DNA from: Plantactinospora endophytica
Lineage (GTDB): Bacteria; Actinomycetota; Actinomycetes; Mycobacteriales; Micromonosporaceae
DNA: 34,117 bases
Reading direction: 5' to 3'
Assembly (NCBI RefSeq): GCF_016862915.1
Contig: NZ_BONW01000047.1
Span: forward strand, 1-34,117
The position numbers and the translations under genes were made by a program. Positions within the stretch are counted from its first letter, which is position 1; each line of letters begins with the position of its first letter. The notes under the pieces are model-generated. The model did no database searches, was not told where the DNA came from, and was given only the letters and a program-made list of their open reading frames with translations. This document shows, one piece after another, positions 6,222-15,381 of the stretch.

Positions 6222-8750
6222 GTGCCACCGCCCGATTCCGTCGCCGACCTGCCGGTCCGGCACGTCCTGCCGGCCCTTGCCGAGGCGATGCGGGATCCCG
6301 GCGCCGCCGTGCTGGTCGCGCCGCCGGGCGCCGGCAAGACCACCCTGGTACCGCTGGCGCTGGCCGAGCAGGTGACCGGACGGATCGTGGTCGCCCAGCC
6401 GCGCCGGGTCGCCGCCCGGGCCGCCGCACGCCGGATGGCGGAACTGGTCGGTGAGCGGGTCGGCGGGACCGTCGGGTACGCGGTGCGCGGTGAGCGCCGG
6501 ACCGGTGCCCGTACCCGGATCGAGGTGGTCACCACCGGTCTGCTCGTACAGCGGCTCCAGCACGATCCGGAGTTGCCCGGCGTCGACGCGGTACTCCTCG
6601 ACGAGGCCCACGAGCGGCACCTCGACGCCGATCTGGCCCTGGCGTTCGCCATCGAGGCCCGCGCGGCGCTCCGCCCCGACCTGCGCCTGTTGGCGATGTC
6701 CGCCACCGCACAGGAGGAGCGGCTCGGCATCCTGCTCGGTACGACGGCGGAGCCGGCCCCGGTGCTCCGCGCCGAGGGTCGGGCGTTTCCGGTCGACGTG
6801 GTGTGGGCTCCGCCGCCCCGCCCGGTGGAGCCGCCGCACGGGCTGCGGGTGGATCCCCGGCTGCTCGACCACGTGGCGGCGACCGTACGCCGGGCCCTCG
6901 CCGATCAGGACGGTGACCTGCTCGTCTTCCTCCCCGGTGCCGGCGAGGTCAACGGTGTCGCCGGCCGGCTGACCGGGCTCCCCGCCGACACCGACCTGGT
7001 ACGCCTGCACGGTCGGCAGTCCAGCACCGAGCAGGACGCCGCGCTCCGGCCGACCACCGGTCGGCGCCGGATCGTCCTGGCCACCGCAGTGGCGGAGACC
7101 AGCCTGACCGTGCCCGGGGTACGGGTGGTGGTCGACGCCGGGCTGAGCCGGGTGGCCCGGACCGACCTGGCGCGGGGACTCGGCGCGCTGGTGACGGTGC
7201 CGGTGTCCCGGGCGGCGGCGACCCAGCGGGCCGGTCGGGCCGGACGGGAGGCACCGGGCCGGGTCTACCGGTGCTGGTCCGTTGCCGAGCACGACCGACT
7301 GCCGGCGCAGCCCGAGCCGGAGATCGCGGTCGCCGACCTGACCGCGTTCGCGCTGCACCTCGCCTGCTGGGGGCGGCCGGACGGTACCGGCCTGGCGCTG
7401 CCGGACCCGCCTCCGGCGGCGGCGATGCAGGTGGCCCGGAGCACCCTCGACGCGCTCGGCGCGATCGGGCCGGACGGCCAGGTGACCGGGCGGGGCCGGG
7501 CGATGGCGGCGGTCGGCGCCCATCCCCGGCTGGCCCGGGCCCTGCTGGACGGTGCCGGCACGGTCGGCCCGGCTCGGGCGGCCGAGGTGGTCGCGGTGCT
7601 CGCCGAGTCCGCTTCCGGCGACGATCTGGTCGCCACCTGGCGCCGGCTCCGCTCCGGTACGGACCCCGCCGGCACGCGCTGGCGGGCGGAGGTGGGCCGG
7701 CTGCGGTCCGCCCTCGACGAGTTTCCACCGTCCGCCGGGCGCGACGGTGGACGGGGCGGACCGGCGTTGCCGGACGACCTGGCTGCCGGGTTACTGGTCG
7801 GCCTGGCGTACCCCGAACGGCTGGCCCGGGTCCGGCAGGACGGCGCCGAGACGTACCTGATGGCCGGCGGGACCGCCGCGGACCTGCCGGCGGGCTCCCC
7901 GCTGGCCGGGGCGGAGTGGCTGGCGATCGCGGTCGCCGACCGGGCGCCGGGGCGGCGTGGTGCGGCGATCCGGCAGGCGGCGGTGGTCGACGAGGCCACC
8001 GCGCGGGAGGCCGGCGCGGCGCTGCTTCGGCGCGAGCGGCAGATCGCCTGGTCCGGCGAGGACGTGGTGGCCCGGGAGGTGGAGCGGCTGGGCGCCATCG
8101 TCCTGCTGGACCGCCCGCTGGCCCGGCCGGATCCGGCCCGGGTCGCCGCCGCGCTGCGCGACGGGCTGCGACAGGTCGGGCTCGACCTGCTGACCTGGAC
8201 GGCGGGGGCCCGGGAGCTACGGGCCCGGCTGGCTTTCCTCCGGCAGGCGCTCGGTGGCGACTGGCCGGAGATGACCGACGCGGCACTGCTCGACCGGGCC
8301 GAGGAGTGGCTCGGCCCGGAGCTGGCCGGCGCACGACGCCGGGCCGACCTGGCCCGGATCGACGTGTCGGCCGCGCTCCGCCGGTTGCTGCCCTGGCGCG
8401 AGGCGGCCCGGCTGGACGAGTTGGCTCCGGAGCGGCTGGCGGTGCCGAGCGGGTCCCGCGTACGGGTCGACTACTCCGATCCGGCCGCACCAGTGCTGGC
8501 GGTCAAGTTGCAGGAGACGTTCGGCTGGCGGGAGGTGCCCCGGATCGCCGACGGGCGGGTACCGGTGCTGCTGCACCTGCTCTCCCCGGCCGGCCGGCCC
8601 GTCGCGGTGACCCGGGATCTCGGCTCGTTCTGGCAGACCGGCTATCCGCAGGTACGCGCCGAGTTGCGCGGCCGGTATCCCTGGCACCCCTGGCCGGTGG
8701 ACCCGACCGAGGCGGAGCCGACCCGCCGGCTACAGCCCCGCCGGAAGTAG
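6222..8750 (+). CDS. hrpB: ATP-dependent helicase HrpB
   Basis: 842 residues, the usual length for HrpB, a DEAH-box helicase of uncertain cellular role. Motifs appear in order: Walker A PPGAGKTT, motif Ia QPRRVAARA, DEAHER (motif II), SATAQEERL (motif III), then motif VI QRAGRAGR in the second RecA domain, followed by the helicase-associated region and the HrpB C-terminal domain ending in TGYPQVRAELRGRYPWHPW. The start is a GTG at 6222, giving VPPPDSVADLPVRHVLPAL, which is the normal N-terminus of the family. The frame is open further upstream through gvpS and gvpK, but that part is not protein-like. No good ribosome-binding site is visible, so the transcript may be near-leaderless or the gene read through from the operon. 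Confidence 0.9.
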   Translation: MPPPDSVADLPVRHVLPALAEAMRDPGAAVLVAPPGAGKTTLVPLALAEQVTGRIVVAQPRRVAARAAARRMAELVGERVGGTVGYAVRGERRTGARTRIEVVTTGLLVQRLQHDPELPGVDAVLLDEAHERHLDADLALAFAIEARAALRPDLRLLAMSATAQEERLGILLGTTAEPAPVLRAEGRAFPVDVVWAPPPRPVEPPHGLRVDPRLLDHVAATVRRALADQDGDLLVFLPGAGEVNGVAGRLTGLPADTDLVRLHGRQSSTEQDAALRPTTGRRRIVLATAVAETSLTVPGVRVVVDAGLSRVARTDLARGLGALVTVPVSRAAATQRAGRAGREAPGRVYRCWSVAEHDRLPAQPEPEIAVADLTAFALHLACWGRPDGTGLALPDPPPAAAMQVARSTLDALGAIGPDGQVTGRGRAMAAVGAHPRLARALLDGAGTVGPARAAEVVAVLAESASGDDLVATWRRLRSGTDPAGTRWRAEVGRLRSALDEFPPSAGRDGGRGGPALPDDLAAGLLVGLAYPERLARVRQDGAETYLMAGGTAADLPAGSPLAGAEWLAIAVADRAPGRRGAAIRQAAVVDEATAREAGAALLRRERQIAWSGEDVVAREVERLGAIVLLDRPLARPDPARVAAALRDGLRQVGLDLLTWTAGARELRARLAFLRQALGGDWPEMTDAALLDRAEEWLGPELAGARRRADLARIDVSAALRRLLPWREAARLDELAPERLAVPSGSRVRVDYSDPAAPVLAVKLQETFGWREVPRIADGRVPVLLHLLSPAGRPVAVTRDLGSFWQTGYPQVRAELRGRYPWHPWPVDPTEAEPTRRLQPRRK

Positions 8751-8813
8751 CGGCCGGCGGACCGTCCAGCCCGGGCATGACGACCCGATCAGCGGTACAC
8801 AGCCGGTCGGCGC

Positions 8814-8874
8814 GTCGGCACCATGCCGTGTCCCGCCCACTCAAGCAGCGGCGGGTCGGCGCCATGCCGTGTCC
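8814..8874. repeat. 20-bp direct repeat downstream of hrpB
   Basis: gtcggcaccatgccgtgtcc at 8814-8833 recurs with one mismatch at 8855-8874, 41 bases on. The region between hrpB and the phosphatase (8751-8933) holds no gene that I can see. The repeat may be a duplication or a binding-site pair. Confidence 0.55.
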
Positions 8875-8933
8875 GGCCCGCTCCGGCAGCCGCCGACGTC
8901 GGGGCGTACCCGGGAAGGCTGGCGGGGCTGCGG

Positions 8934-9662
8934 TCAGGCGCCGTCGATGATGTCCGCGACCACGACGGTGATGTTGTCCGGGCCGCCGGCCCGCAGGGCC
9001 AGGTCGACCAGCCGCTGGGCGCAGCCGGCCGGGTCCGGATAGCCGAGCAGCGCCTCGACCAGGCTGTCCGGTCGGACCACGTTGGACAGCCCGTCGCTGC
9101 ACAGCAGCCACCGGTCGCCCGCCTCGGGCACCACGGTGGTGTACGTGGGGGTGACCGGCTCGCCCTGCAACGCCCGGGTGACCACCGCCCGGCGGGGATG
9201 GCTGTGCGCCTCCTCCGGGCTGATCACCCCCTCGTCGACGAGCATCTGCACGAAGGTGTCGTCCCGGGTGAGCTGGGTCATCGTGCCGCCGCGCAGCAGG
9301 TACGCCCGGGAGTCGCCGACGTGGGCCAGGGCGAGGCAGGTGCCGGTACGGGCCAGCAGCAGCGCGGTGAGGGTGGTGCCCATGCCCTGCCGCTCCGGGT
9401 CCTCGGTGATCGCGGCGCGGATGCCCGCGCTCGCCGTGTCCACCGCGCCCTGCAACGCCGCGACCAGCCCCTCCTCCGGGGTCTCCACGTCCAGTGGCCG
9501 GATCGCCTCGATGGCGAGGGCACTGGCCAGGTCCCCGGCGGCCATCCCGCCCATGCCGTCCGCCACGGCGAGCAGCCAGGGTCCGGCGTGCACGGAATCC
9601 TGGTTCGCGCCCCGGATCAGGCCCCGGTCGCTCACCGCCACGGATCGCAGCTTCAGGCTCAT
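8934..9662 (-). CDS. PP2C-family serine/threonine protein phosphatase
   Basis: 242 residues from the ATG at 9662, giving the normal N-terminus MSLKLRSVAVSDRGLIRGAN. A GTG 51 bases upstream is possible but would add a leader unlike the family. PP2C metal-binding motifs are complete: NQDS, ADGMGG, GMGTTLTALLL, HVGDSRAYLL, LCSDGLSN and GGPDNITVVV. Phosphatases of this PstP/PrpC type reverse Ser/Thr kinase phosphorylation, but no kinase gene lies nearby. There is no transmembrane segment, so it should be cytoplasmic, unlike the membrane-bound PstP. A 15-base palindrome sits immediately upstream of the start, where the ribosome-binding site would be. The gene is divergent from the cellulase. Confidence 0.9.
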   Translation of the reverse strand: MSLKLRSVAVSDRGLIRGANQDSVHAGPWLLAVADGMGGMAAGDLASALAIEAIRPLDVETPEEGLVAALQGAVDTASAGIRAAITEDPERQGMGTTLTALLLARTGTCLALAHVGDSRAYLLRGGTMTQLTRDDTFVQMLVDEGVISPEEAHSHPRRAVVTRALQGEPVTPTYTTVVPEAGDRWLLCSDGLSNVVRPDSLVEALLGYPDPAGCAQRLVDLALRAGGPDNITVVVADIIDGA

Positions 9663-9677
9663 GGCAGGCAGCCTGCC
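9663..9677 (-). promoter_or_regulatory. Palindrome over the phosphatase ribosome-binding region
   Basis: ggcaggcagcctgcc is a perfect 7-1-7 palindrome touching the start codon of the phosphatase gene and replacing a normal purine-rich ribosome-binding site. It could be an operator or an RNA hairpin limiting translation. Confidence 0.35.
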
Positions 9678-9738
9678 AAAAACCCGGCCGAAAAGCTTGC
9701 AGTAGATCACCACCCGCCCGGAGTGGCGGTCGAAATTT

Positions 9739-9756
9739 ACCGTACGTGAATACGGT
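9739..9756. promoter_or_regulatory. 6-6-6 dyad in the divergent promoter region
   Basis: accgta and tacggt are perfect inverted arms separated by cgtgaa, inside a locally AT-rich stretch (aaatttaccgtacgtgaata) between the phosphatase and cellulase genes. It looks like a regulator-binding site; which regulator is unknown. Confidence 0.35.
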
Positions 9757-9838
9757 GATCACGAAACGCGAGCCGTTCCGACGCCGGTAGCCGGCCTGCC
9801 GCCGACCAATGGCGGCGAATTCTATCCAGGCCGGTCGA

Positions 9839-9867
9839 TTGACATGCCAGAAACGGGCTGGCAACAT
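9839..9867 (+). promoter_or_regulatory. Cellulase promoter, TTGACA-N17-CAACAT
   Basis: A perfect -35 TTGACA at 9839-9844 is followed after 17 bases by CAACAT (9862-9867), which keeps the key A2 and T6 of the -10 element. Transcription would start near 9874, a few bases before the operator at 9879-9892, leaving a leader of about 95 nt before the GTG start. Confidence 0.55.
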
Positions 9868-9878
9868 CGGCACGGAGT

Positions 9879-9892
9879 TGGGAGCGCTCCCA
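9879..9892. promoter_or_regulatory. CebR-type operator, TGGGAGCGCTCCCA
   Basis: A perfect 14-bp palindrome identical to the operator known for CebR, the LacI-family repressor of cellulose and cello-oligosaccharide use in Streptomyces, which is released by cellobiose. It lies 77 bases before the cellulase start and just after the predicted transcription start, a position suited to blocking transcription. Its presence also argues that coding starts downstream, at 9970. Confidence 0.88.
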
Positions 9893-9969
9893 CCGGCTGC
9901 TCCCGATCCCACCGCCGCGAACCCGAGTGGTCGGGGGCCCGGCGGCACGCCCATCGGAAGGGATCCCCC

Positions 9970-12900
9970 GTGCTCCGACCCCGCCACCGCCACCGCCGGC
10001 CCGCCCGCGCGGTCACCCTGCTCGCCACCGCCGCCCTGCTGATCACCGGTTCGGCCACCGGCGTGCAGGCCCGGCCCGACGGCTCCGCCGGCACCCGCGC
10101 GGTCACCGAACACATCGTCAACGGCACCTTCACCGACAGCACCGCCCCGTGGTGGGCCTCGGCCAACCTCAGCCTCGCCGTGGTCGACGGCCAGCTCTGC
10201 ACCGAGGTTCCCGGCGGGCTGGCCAACCCCTGGGACGCCAGCCTCGGCCACAACACCATTCCGCTGGTCGACGACGCCGGCTACGCGCTGAGTTTCCGCG
10301 CCTCGGCCAGCGCACCCGTCACCGTCAAGGCGAACGTCCAGCTCAACGAGGACCCGTACACCACGGTGCTGTCCCGGGACGTCGCGCTCGACGCCACCGC
10401 CGAGGAGTTCGGGTACGAGTTCACCGGCACCCTCGACTCGACCAACGGCACCCTCACCTTCCAGCTCGGCGGCGCCGCCGAGGCGTACACGTTCTGCCTG
10501 GACGACGTCTCGCTGACCAGTGACGCCGACACCGGGCCGCCGCCCGGCGGTGCCGAACAGTTGACCAACGGCGACTTCGACGACGGCACCTCCGGCTGGT
10601 ACTCCTACGGCACCACCTCGACCGGGGTCACCGACGGCCGGCTCTGCTCCGCCGTACCGGGCGGGATGGCCAACCCGTGGGACGGCGGCGTCGGACAGAA
10701 CGACGTGGCCCTGATCAACGGCGAGTCGTACACGCTCTCCTTCGACGCCTCGGCCAGCCCCGGCGCCACCGTACGGGTCGCGGTGCAGCTCGGCGTCGAC
10801 CCGTACACCACGTACTTCGCCGAGGACATCACCTTCGGCGCCGAGGCGCAGCACGTCGAACGGACCTTCACCGCCACCGCCGACACCGAGGCCGCCCAGC
10901 TCGCGTTCCAGGTCGGTGGCAACGCCACGGCGTACACGTTCTGTCTGGACAACGCGTCGCTGCTGGGCGGCGAGGAGGAGCCGCCGTACGTGCCGGACAC
11001 CGGGCCACGGGTCCGGGTGAACCAGGTCGGCTACCTGCCGGCGGGGCCGAAGAACGCCACCGTCGTCACCGAGGCGACCACGCCGCTCGGCTGGCAGCTC
11101 AGGTCGGCGGCGGGCGCGGTGGTGGCCAGTGGGCAGAGCACCCCGCGCGGCGTCGACCGGTCCTCGGCGCAGAACGTGCACGGCGTGGACTTCTCCGGCT
11201 ACCGCACTGCGGGCAGCGGCTACACGCTGACCGCCGACGGCGAGACCAGCCACCCGTTCGACATCTCGGCCGACGTCTGGAAGCAGCTCCGCTCCGACTC
11301 GCTCCAGTTCTTCTACGTCCAGCGCAGCGGCATCGCGATCGACGGCAGTCTGGTCGGCGCGGAGTACGCCCGGCCGGCCGGGCACCTCGGGGTGGCGCCG
11401 AACCGGGGCGACACCGACGTACCGTGCCAGCCCGGGGTCTGCGACTACCGCCTCGACGCCCGGGGCGGCTGGTACGACGCCGGTGACCACGGCAAATACG
11501 TGGTGAACGGCGGCATCGCCACCTACCAGTTGCTGAACGCCTTCGAACGGACCAAGACCGCGCCCACCGCCGGTGGCGGCGCGGCGCTCGGCGACAGCAC
11601 GCTGCGGGTGCCGGAGCGCGGCAACTCGGTGCCGGACATCCTCGACGAGGCCCGCTGGGAGCTGGAGTTCCTGCTCCGGATGCAGGTGCCGGCCGGCAAA
11701 CCGCTGGCCGGGATGGCGCACCACAAGATGCACGACCGGAACTGGACCGGGCTGCCCCTGCAACCCGAGGACGACCCGGAACTGCGCGAACTGCACCCAC
11801 CGTCCACGGCGGCGACGCTCAACCTGGCCGCCACCGCCGCGCAGTGCGCCCGGCTCTACGCCCCGTACGACCCGGCGTTCGCCGACCGCTGCCGGACTGC
11901 GGCGACCGCCGCGTACGCGGCGGCCAAGGCCAACCCGACCCGGTACGCCGACCCGAACGACGGCAACGGCGGCGGCTCCTACAGCGACGGCAACGTCACC
12001 GACGAGTTCTACTGGGCCGCCGCCGAGCTGTACCTGAGCACCGGCGGTGCGTCGTACCTCGCCGACCTGACCGCGTCGCCGCACCACACCGACGACGAGG
12101 TCTTCGCCGCGCACGGCTTCGGCTGGGGCAGCACCGCCGCGCTCGGCCGGCTCGACCTGGCCACCGTGCCGAGCGGCCTCTCCACGACCGAGCGGGACCG
12201 GATCCGCGCCTCGGTGGTGGCCGCCGCCGACCGTTACCTGACCACGGCCCAGGGCCAGGCGTACGGGCTGCCGATGCCGGGCACCCCGAACAGCTACTTC
12301 TGGGGCGCCAACAGCAACATCATCAACAACGCGGTCGTCCTGGCCACCGCCTTCGACCTGACCGGACAGGCCAGGTACCGGGACGGCGCCGTGCAGGGGA
12401 TGGACTACATCTTCGGCCGCAACGCGCTGAACCAGTCGTACGTGACCGGGTGGGGCGAGAACGCGTCGGAGAACCAGCACAGCCGGATCTTCGGCAACCA
12501 GTACGACGAGTCGCTGCCGAACCCGCCGGCCGGCTCGATCGCCGGTGGCGCGAACGCCAGCCTCGACGACCCGTTCGCCGAGCAGTTGCTGGAGGGCTGC
12601 GCACCGCAGTTCTGCTACGTCGACGACATCGCCTCGTACGCCACCAACGAGGTGGCGATCAACTGGAACTCGGCACTGGCCTGGATCGCCTCGTTCCTGG
12701 CCGACCAGGGCGGCAGCACCACCGTGCCGGCCGGCTCCGGCTGCCGGGTGACGTACGTCAACTTCGGCACCTGGGCCGAGGGCGGCGGCTTCACCGGTCA
12801 GGCCACCATCACCAACACCGGTACCGCACCGATCAACGGCTGGACGCTGAGCTTCGCGTTCAACGGCGACCAGAAGGTCCGGGAGGCGTGGATGGCGAAG

Positions 12901-13059
12901 GTGACCCAGGCGGGTGCCCGGGTGACGGCGCGGAACGAGTCGTACAACTCGCGGATCATGCCGGGCAGCAGTCAGATGTTCGGCTTCAACGCCACCACCG
13001 CCGGTGGCCCGAACCCGAACCCGACACTGTTCACGGTCAACGGGGTGCCCTGCACCTGA
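9970..13059 (+). CDS. Secreted multidomain cellulase, GH9 with two CBM4 and one CBM2
   Basis: 1029 residues; hydrolyses beta-1,4-glucan outside the cell. The GTG at 9970 follows ggaaggga at ideal spacing and begins a classical signal peptide (basic RPRHRHRR, hydrophobic core, cleavage about VQA/RP at 34). Then come CBM4/9 module 1 (about 46-185), CBM4/9 module 2 (about 196-333, clearly similar to the first), an Ig-like GH9 N-terminal domain (about 347-433), the GH9 catalytic domain (about 434-912) and a CBM2 (about 924-1029). Catalytic features are DAGD (Asp503 and Asp506, nucleophilic-water base) and Glu894 in [11 protein letters not shown] (acid). In the CBM2, one of the usual cellulose-contact Trp positions appears to be Tyr (NESYNSR). 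The layout resembles CelK/CbhA-type and Cellulomonas GH9 enzymes. The open frame extends upstream to 9844 but would cover the operator. Confidence 0.92.
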   Translation: MLRPRHRHRRPARAVTLLATAALLITGSATGVQARPDGSAGTRAVTEHIVNGTFTDSTAPWWASANLSLAVVDGQLCTEVPGGLANPWDASLGHNTIPLVDDAGYALSFRASASAPVTVKANVQLNEDPYTTVLSRDVALDATAEEFGYEFTGTLDSTNGTLTFQLGGAAEAYTFCLDDVSLTSDADTGPPPGGAEQLTNGDFDDGTSGWYSYGTTSTGVTDGRLCSAVPGGMANPWDGGVGQNDVALINGESYTLSFDASASPGATVRVAVQLGVDPYTTYFAEDITFGAEAQHVERTFTATADTEAAQLAFQVGGNATAYTFCLDNASLLGGEEEPPYVPDTGPRVRVNQVGYLPAGPKNATVVTEATTPLGWQLRSAAGAVVASGQSTPRGVDRSSAQNVHGVDFSGYRTAGSGYTLTADGETSHPFDISADVWKQLRSDSLQFFYVQRSGIAIDGSLVGAEYARPAGHLGVAPNRGDTDVPCQPGVCDYRLDARGGWYDAGDHGKYVVNGGIATYQLLNAFERTKTAPTAGGGAALGDSTLRVPERGNSVPDILDEARWELEFLLRMQVPAGKPLAGMAHHKMHDRNWTGLPLQPEDDPELRELHPPSTAATLNLAATAAQCARLYAPYDPAFADRCRTAATAAYAAAKANPTRYADPNDGNGGGSYSDGNVTDEFYWAAAELYLSTGGASYLADLTASPHHTDDEVFAAHGFGWGSTAALGRLDLATVPSGLSTTERDRIRASVVAAADRYLTTAQGQAYGLPMPGTPNSYFWGANSNIINNAVVLATAFDLTGQARYRDGAVQGMDYIFGRNALNQSYVTGWGENASENQHSRIFGNQYDESLPNPPAGSIAGGANASLDDPFAEQLLEGCAPQFCYVDDIASYATNEVAINWNSALAWIASFLADQGGSTTVPAGSGCRVTYVNFGTWAEGGGFTGQATITNTGTAPINGWTLSFAFNGDQKVREAWMAKVTQAGARVTARNESYNSRIMPGSSQMFGFNATTAGGPNPNPTLFTVNGVPCT

Positions 13060-13068
13060 GCACCGCCC

Positions 13069-13110
13069 GGCCGGGCCCCCGCGCGTACGGCGACGCGCGG
13101 GGGCCCGGCC
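13069..13110. terminator. Strong bidirectional terminator hairpin
   Basis: 17-base arms (13069-13085 and 13094-13110) are perfectly complementary, all G/C at the core, with an 8-nt loop tacggcga. It lies 9 bases after the cellulase stop and 19 bases from the stop of the convergent transporter gene, so it should end transcription from both sides. Confidence 0.85.
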
Positions 13111-13129
13111 GTCCCGGGTCGGTGCCGGG

Positions 13130-14554
13130 TCAGCGCAGCCAGTCAAGCAGCCGGTCGCCCTGCTGCCAGACGGTCAGCGCGGAGAAGACCCCGAACAGCA
13201 GCACCGACCAGACCAGCGCGACCACCCGGTACGCCCGGGGCCGGATCTGCACCGGCAGCACCCGACGGTTGAGCACCAGCAGCAGGATCGAGTAGAAGAA
13301 CATCATCAGCCCGCCGACGCAGGCCGAGATGACCAGCAGGATCAGCGGCTGGTCGAAGCCGGCGAGCAGGATGGCGCAGCCGAGCCCGACCAGCCCCCAG
13401 ACCAGTACGAAGTAGATCCGGCTCTCGGAGAGCCGGGGCAGGTACGACGTCTTGACCACGTCGGCGGCGAGCCGGCTGGTGTAGTCGACGATGCCCATCG
13501 CGGCGGCGAACAGCGACAGTGCGCCGATCACCCAGAACAACGTGCCGAACCACGGCCCGACGATCTCCTTCAGCCGCTCCCCCTCCACCTGGAGGAACGA
13601 GACGCTGTTCGCCAGCCCCGGTACGCCGTACACGGTGGAGTACGCCAGCAGCGAGGTCAGCACGATGGTGACGAAGGTGATCAGTACGAAGGTGACCGCC
13701 TGTTCCCGGTTCGCCAGCCGCCACCAGCGCCGCCAGCGGGCCAGGTTCTCCTCGGTCGGCTCGAAGACGAAACCACGGCTGTCCGGGGCCGCCTCCTCCC
13801 GACCGGTGACCGGGCTGACCAGCCGGGGCACGTACGCGCCCATGCCGTAGCCCTTGTCCCGGATCCAGTTGGACTGCACCAGGTTCTGCCCGCCGCCGGC
13901 TCCGGCGAAGACCAGCGCGGAGAGCATCAACGCGAAGCCGAGTTCGGTGGGGAACTCCGGCGCGGTCACCGCGGTCGGCAGGTCGCCCCAGGCCCGGGCC
14001 GAGATGGCGAAGACCACCGCCACGACGATGAAGAGCAGCACCAGGCCGACCTTGACGAACTCGACCCGTTCCAGCGCGGTGTAGACCACCGGGGCCAGGG
14101 TGAGCGTCGCGCCGATCAGCAGCAGCAGGCCGATCGCGATCCAGGTGGCGTCGCCGCCGAAGAGGTACGTCAGCATGGTGGCCGAACTCGACGCCCAGCC
14201 CGGCCAGAGGTTGGCGAAGTAGACCATGACCGCGAAGACCAGCCCCCAGTGCCGCCAGAACCGCGAGAAGCCGGTCAGCGCCGTCTCCCCGGTGGCCAGC
14301 GTGTAGCGCTCGATCTCCATGTTCAGGAACCACTGGGTGACGATGCCGATCGCGGCGGCCCAGAGGAACACCAGCCCCACCTGCGAGGCGATGTAGGGGA
14401 AGAGGATGAACTCACCGGACGCCAGGCCGACCCCGGCCGCGATCACCCCCGGCCCGATGATCGACCAGGCCGACCGGGGCGGCGGCGGTAGGTCCCGCAC
14501 GGCGACGCCGGGCAGGTGTTTCGTCGGGAAGCGGTCGGCGGCGGACTGCGTCAT
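13130..14554 (-). CDS. Nramp-related membrane transporter lacking standard metal motifs
   Basis: 474 residues with about eleven hydrophobic segments. The start at 14554 follows ctggaggtc at good spacing; the longer open frame upstream is not protein-like. Overall pattern and length fit the Nramp family (divalent metal uptake with protons). However, the first helix reads IGPGVIAAGVGLASGEF instead of the metal-binding DPGN, and the helix-6 region reads FAGAGGGQNLVQSNWIRDKG where canonical members have MPH. So it belongs to a divergent actinobacterial branch, and its substrate cannot be predicted as Mn or Fe. A large loop (about residues 225-260, VSPVTGREEAAPDSRGFVFE) lies between helices. Divergent from the acetyltransferase, with about 120 bases between. 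Confidence 0.75.
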   Translation of the reverse strand: MTQSAADRFPTKHLPGVAVRDLPPPPRSAWSIIGPGVIAAGVGLASGEFILFPYIASQVGLVFLWAAAIGIVTQWFLNMEIERYTLATGETALTGFSRFWRHWGLVFAVMVYFANLWPGWASSSATMLTYLFGGDATWIAIGLLLLIGATLTLAPVVYTALERVEFVKVGLVLLFIVVAVVFAISARAWGDLPTAVTAPEFPTELGFALMLSALVFAGAGGGQNLVQSNWIRDKGYGMGAYVPRLVSPVTGREEAAPDSRGFVFEPTEENLARWRRWWRLANREQAVTFVLITFVTIVLTSLLAYSTVYGVPGLANSVSFLQVEGERLKEIVGPWFGTLFWVIGALSLFAAAMGIVDYTSRLAADVVKTSYLPRLSESRIYFVLVWGLVGLGCAILLAGFDQPLILLVISACVGGLMMFFYSILLLVLNRRVLPVQIRPRAYRVVALVWSVLLFGVFSALTVWQQGDRLLDWLR

Positions 14555-14676
14555 CGATGACCTCCAGGGGACGGGCACCGGCCGGGTGAGCGGGACTCCG
14601 CCCGGATGTCTCCGGTCACCGGAGCCGGATGCGAGATCGGTTCGCAGTGGTAGTGGTAAATAGATCTTCTGCCAAC

Positions 14677-15348
14677 ATGGACGTTGTGCCAACGAGTCCT
14701 TTTCGACCTGAACAGCGCGACGCCCGCGCCGCGACATCCACCGGCGCCGTGGACGGACCGCACGGAGAGGGCGGGACGGGGTCGGCGGATCAGCTTGTCG
14801 TCCGGCCGGGCGGGGCGGGCGACGTCGCCGCCGTACTCGCCCTGCTCGACGGCGCGACCCGTTGGCTGGTGGAGCGCGGGCGTACCGGCCAGTGGGGCAG
14901 CACCCCGCACTCCGGCAACCCGCGCCGGATCGCCCAGGTCCGGCGCTGGGCCGCCGACGGCGCCCTCTACCTCGCCGAACTCGCCGGCCGACCGGTCGGG
15001 GCGATCGTCGTGGGCACGGCCGTGCCACACGTCCCGCCCGCGACAGAACCCGAGTTGTACGTCAACCTGCTGGTCACCGACCGGGCCCAGGCCGGCAGGC
15101 GGATCGGCGCCCGACTGCTCGAGTACGCCGAGGACCTCGCCCGGGCCGCCGGTGTCGACCTGCTCCGGGTGGACTGTTACGCGGGCGACGACGGCGCCCT
15201 GATCCGCTACTACGAGAGCCAGGGCTTCACCGTCACGGAACCGTTCACCGTGCCGCTGGCGGACCGGCAGTGGCCGGGCCAGGTGCTCGAACGCCGGCTG
15301 AGCCGCCCCGCCGACGACTCGACCCGCCCCGGGCCGGGCGCGGACTGA
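14677..15348 (+). CDS. GNAT-family N-acetyltransferase
   Basis: 223 residues if started at ATG 14677. An in-frame ATG at 14629 with ggag upstream is possible, but the bases between are AT-rich and promoter-like. The GNAT domain begins near residue 40 (LVVRPGGAGDVAAVLALLDG). It contains ALYLAELAGRPVGAIVVG, the acetyl-CoA loop region LLVTDRAQAGRRIGARLLEY, and the C-terminal RVDCYAGDDGALIRYYESQG, typical of small-molecule or peptide acetyltransferases. Substrate unknown. It converges on the LLM oxidoreductase, with 33 bases between the stops. Confidence 0.8.
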   Translation: MDVVPTSPFRPEQRDARAATSTGAVDGPHGEGGTGSADQLVVRPGGAGDVAAVLALLDGATRWLVERGRTGQWGSTPHSGNPRRIAQVRRWAADGALYLAELAGRPVGAIVVGTAVPHVPPATEPELYVNLLVTDRAQAGRRIGARLLEYAEDLARAAGVDLLRVDCYAGDDGALIRYYESQGFTVTEPFTVPLADRQWPGQVLERRLSRPADDSTRPGPGAD

Positions 15349-15381
15349 GCCCGTACGGGCGGGACCTGCCCCGGGCACCGG

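Noticed and set aside
8503-13146. A very long open frame (about 1547 codons) opposite the cellulase gene
   Set aside because: It is the mirror of strongly biased third codon positions; the plus-strand cellulase has complete domains, signal peptide, promoter and terminator.
14555-14676. Possible metal riboswitch upstream of the Nramp-like gene
   Set aside because: I could not find the conserved core of the Mn (yybP-ykoY) or M-box type; only a weak GC-rich fold is visible.
15349-15360. gcccgtacgggc palindrome between the acetyltransferase and LLM oxidoreductase genes as a terminator
   Set aside because: A 12-base palindrome leaves almost no loop and only a 4-5 bp stem, too weak to call.
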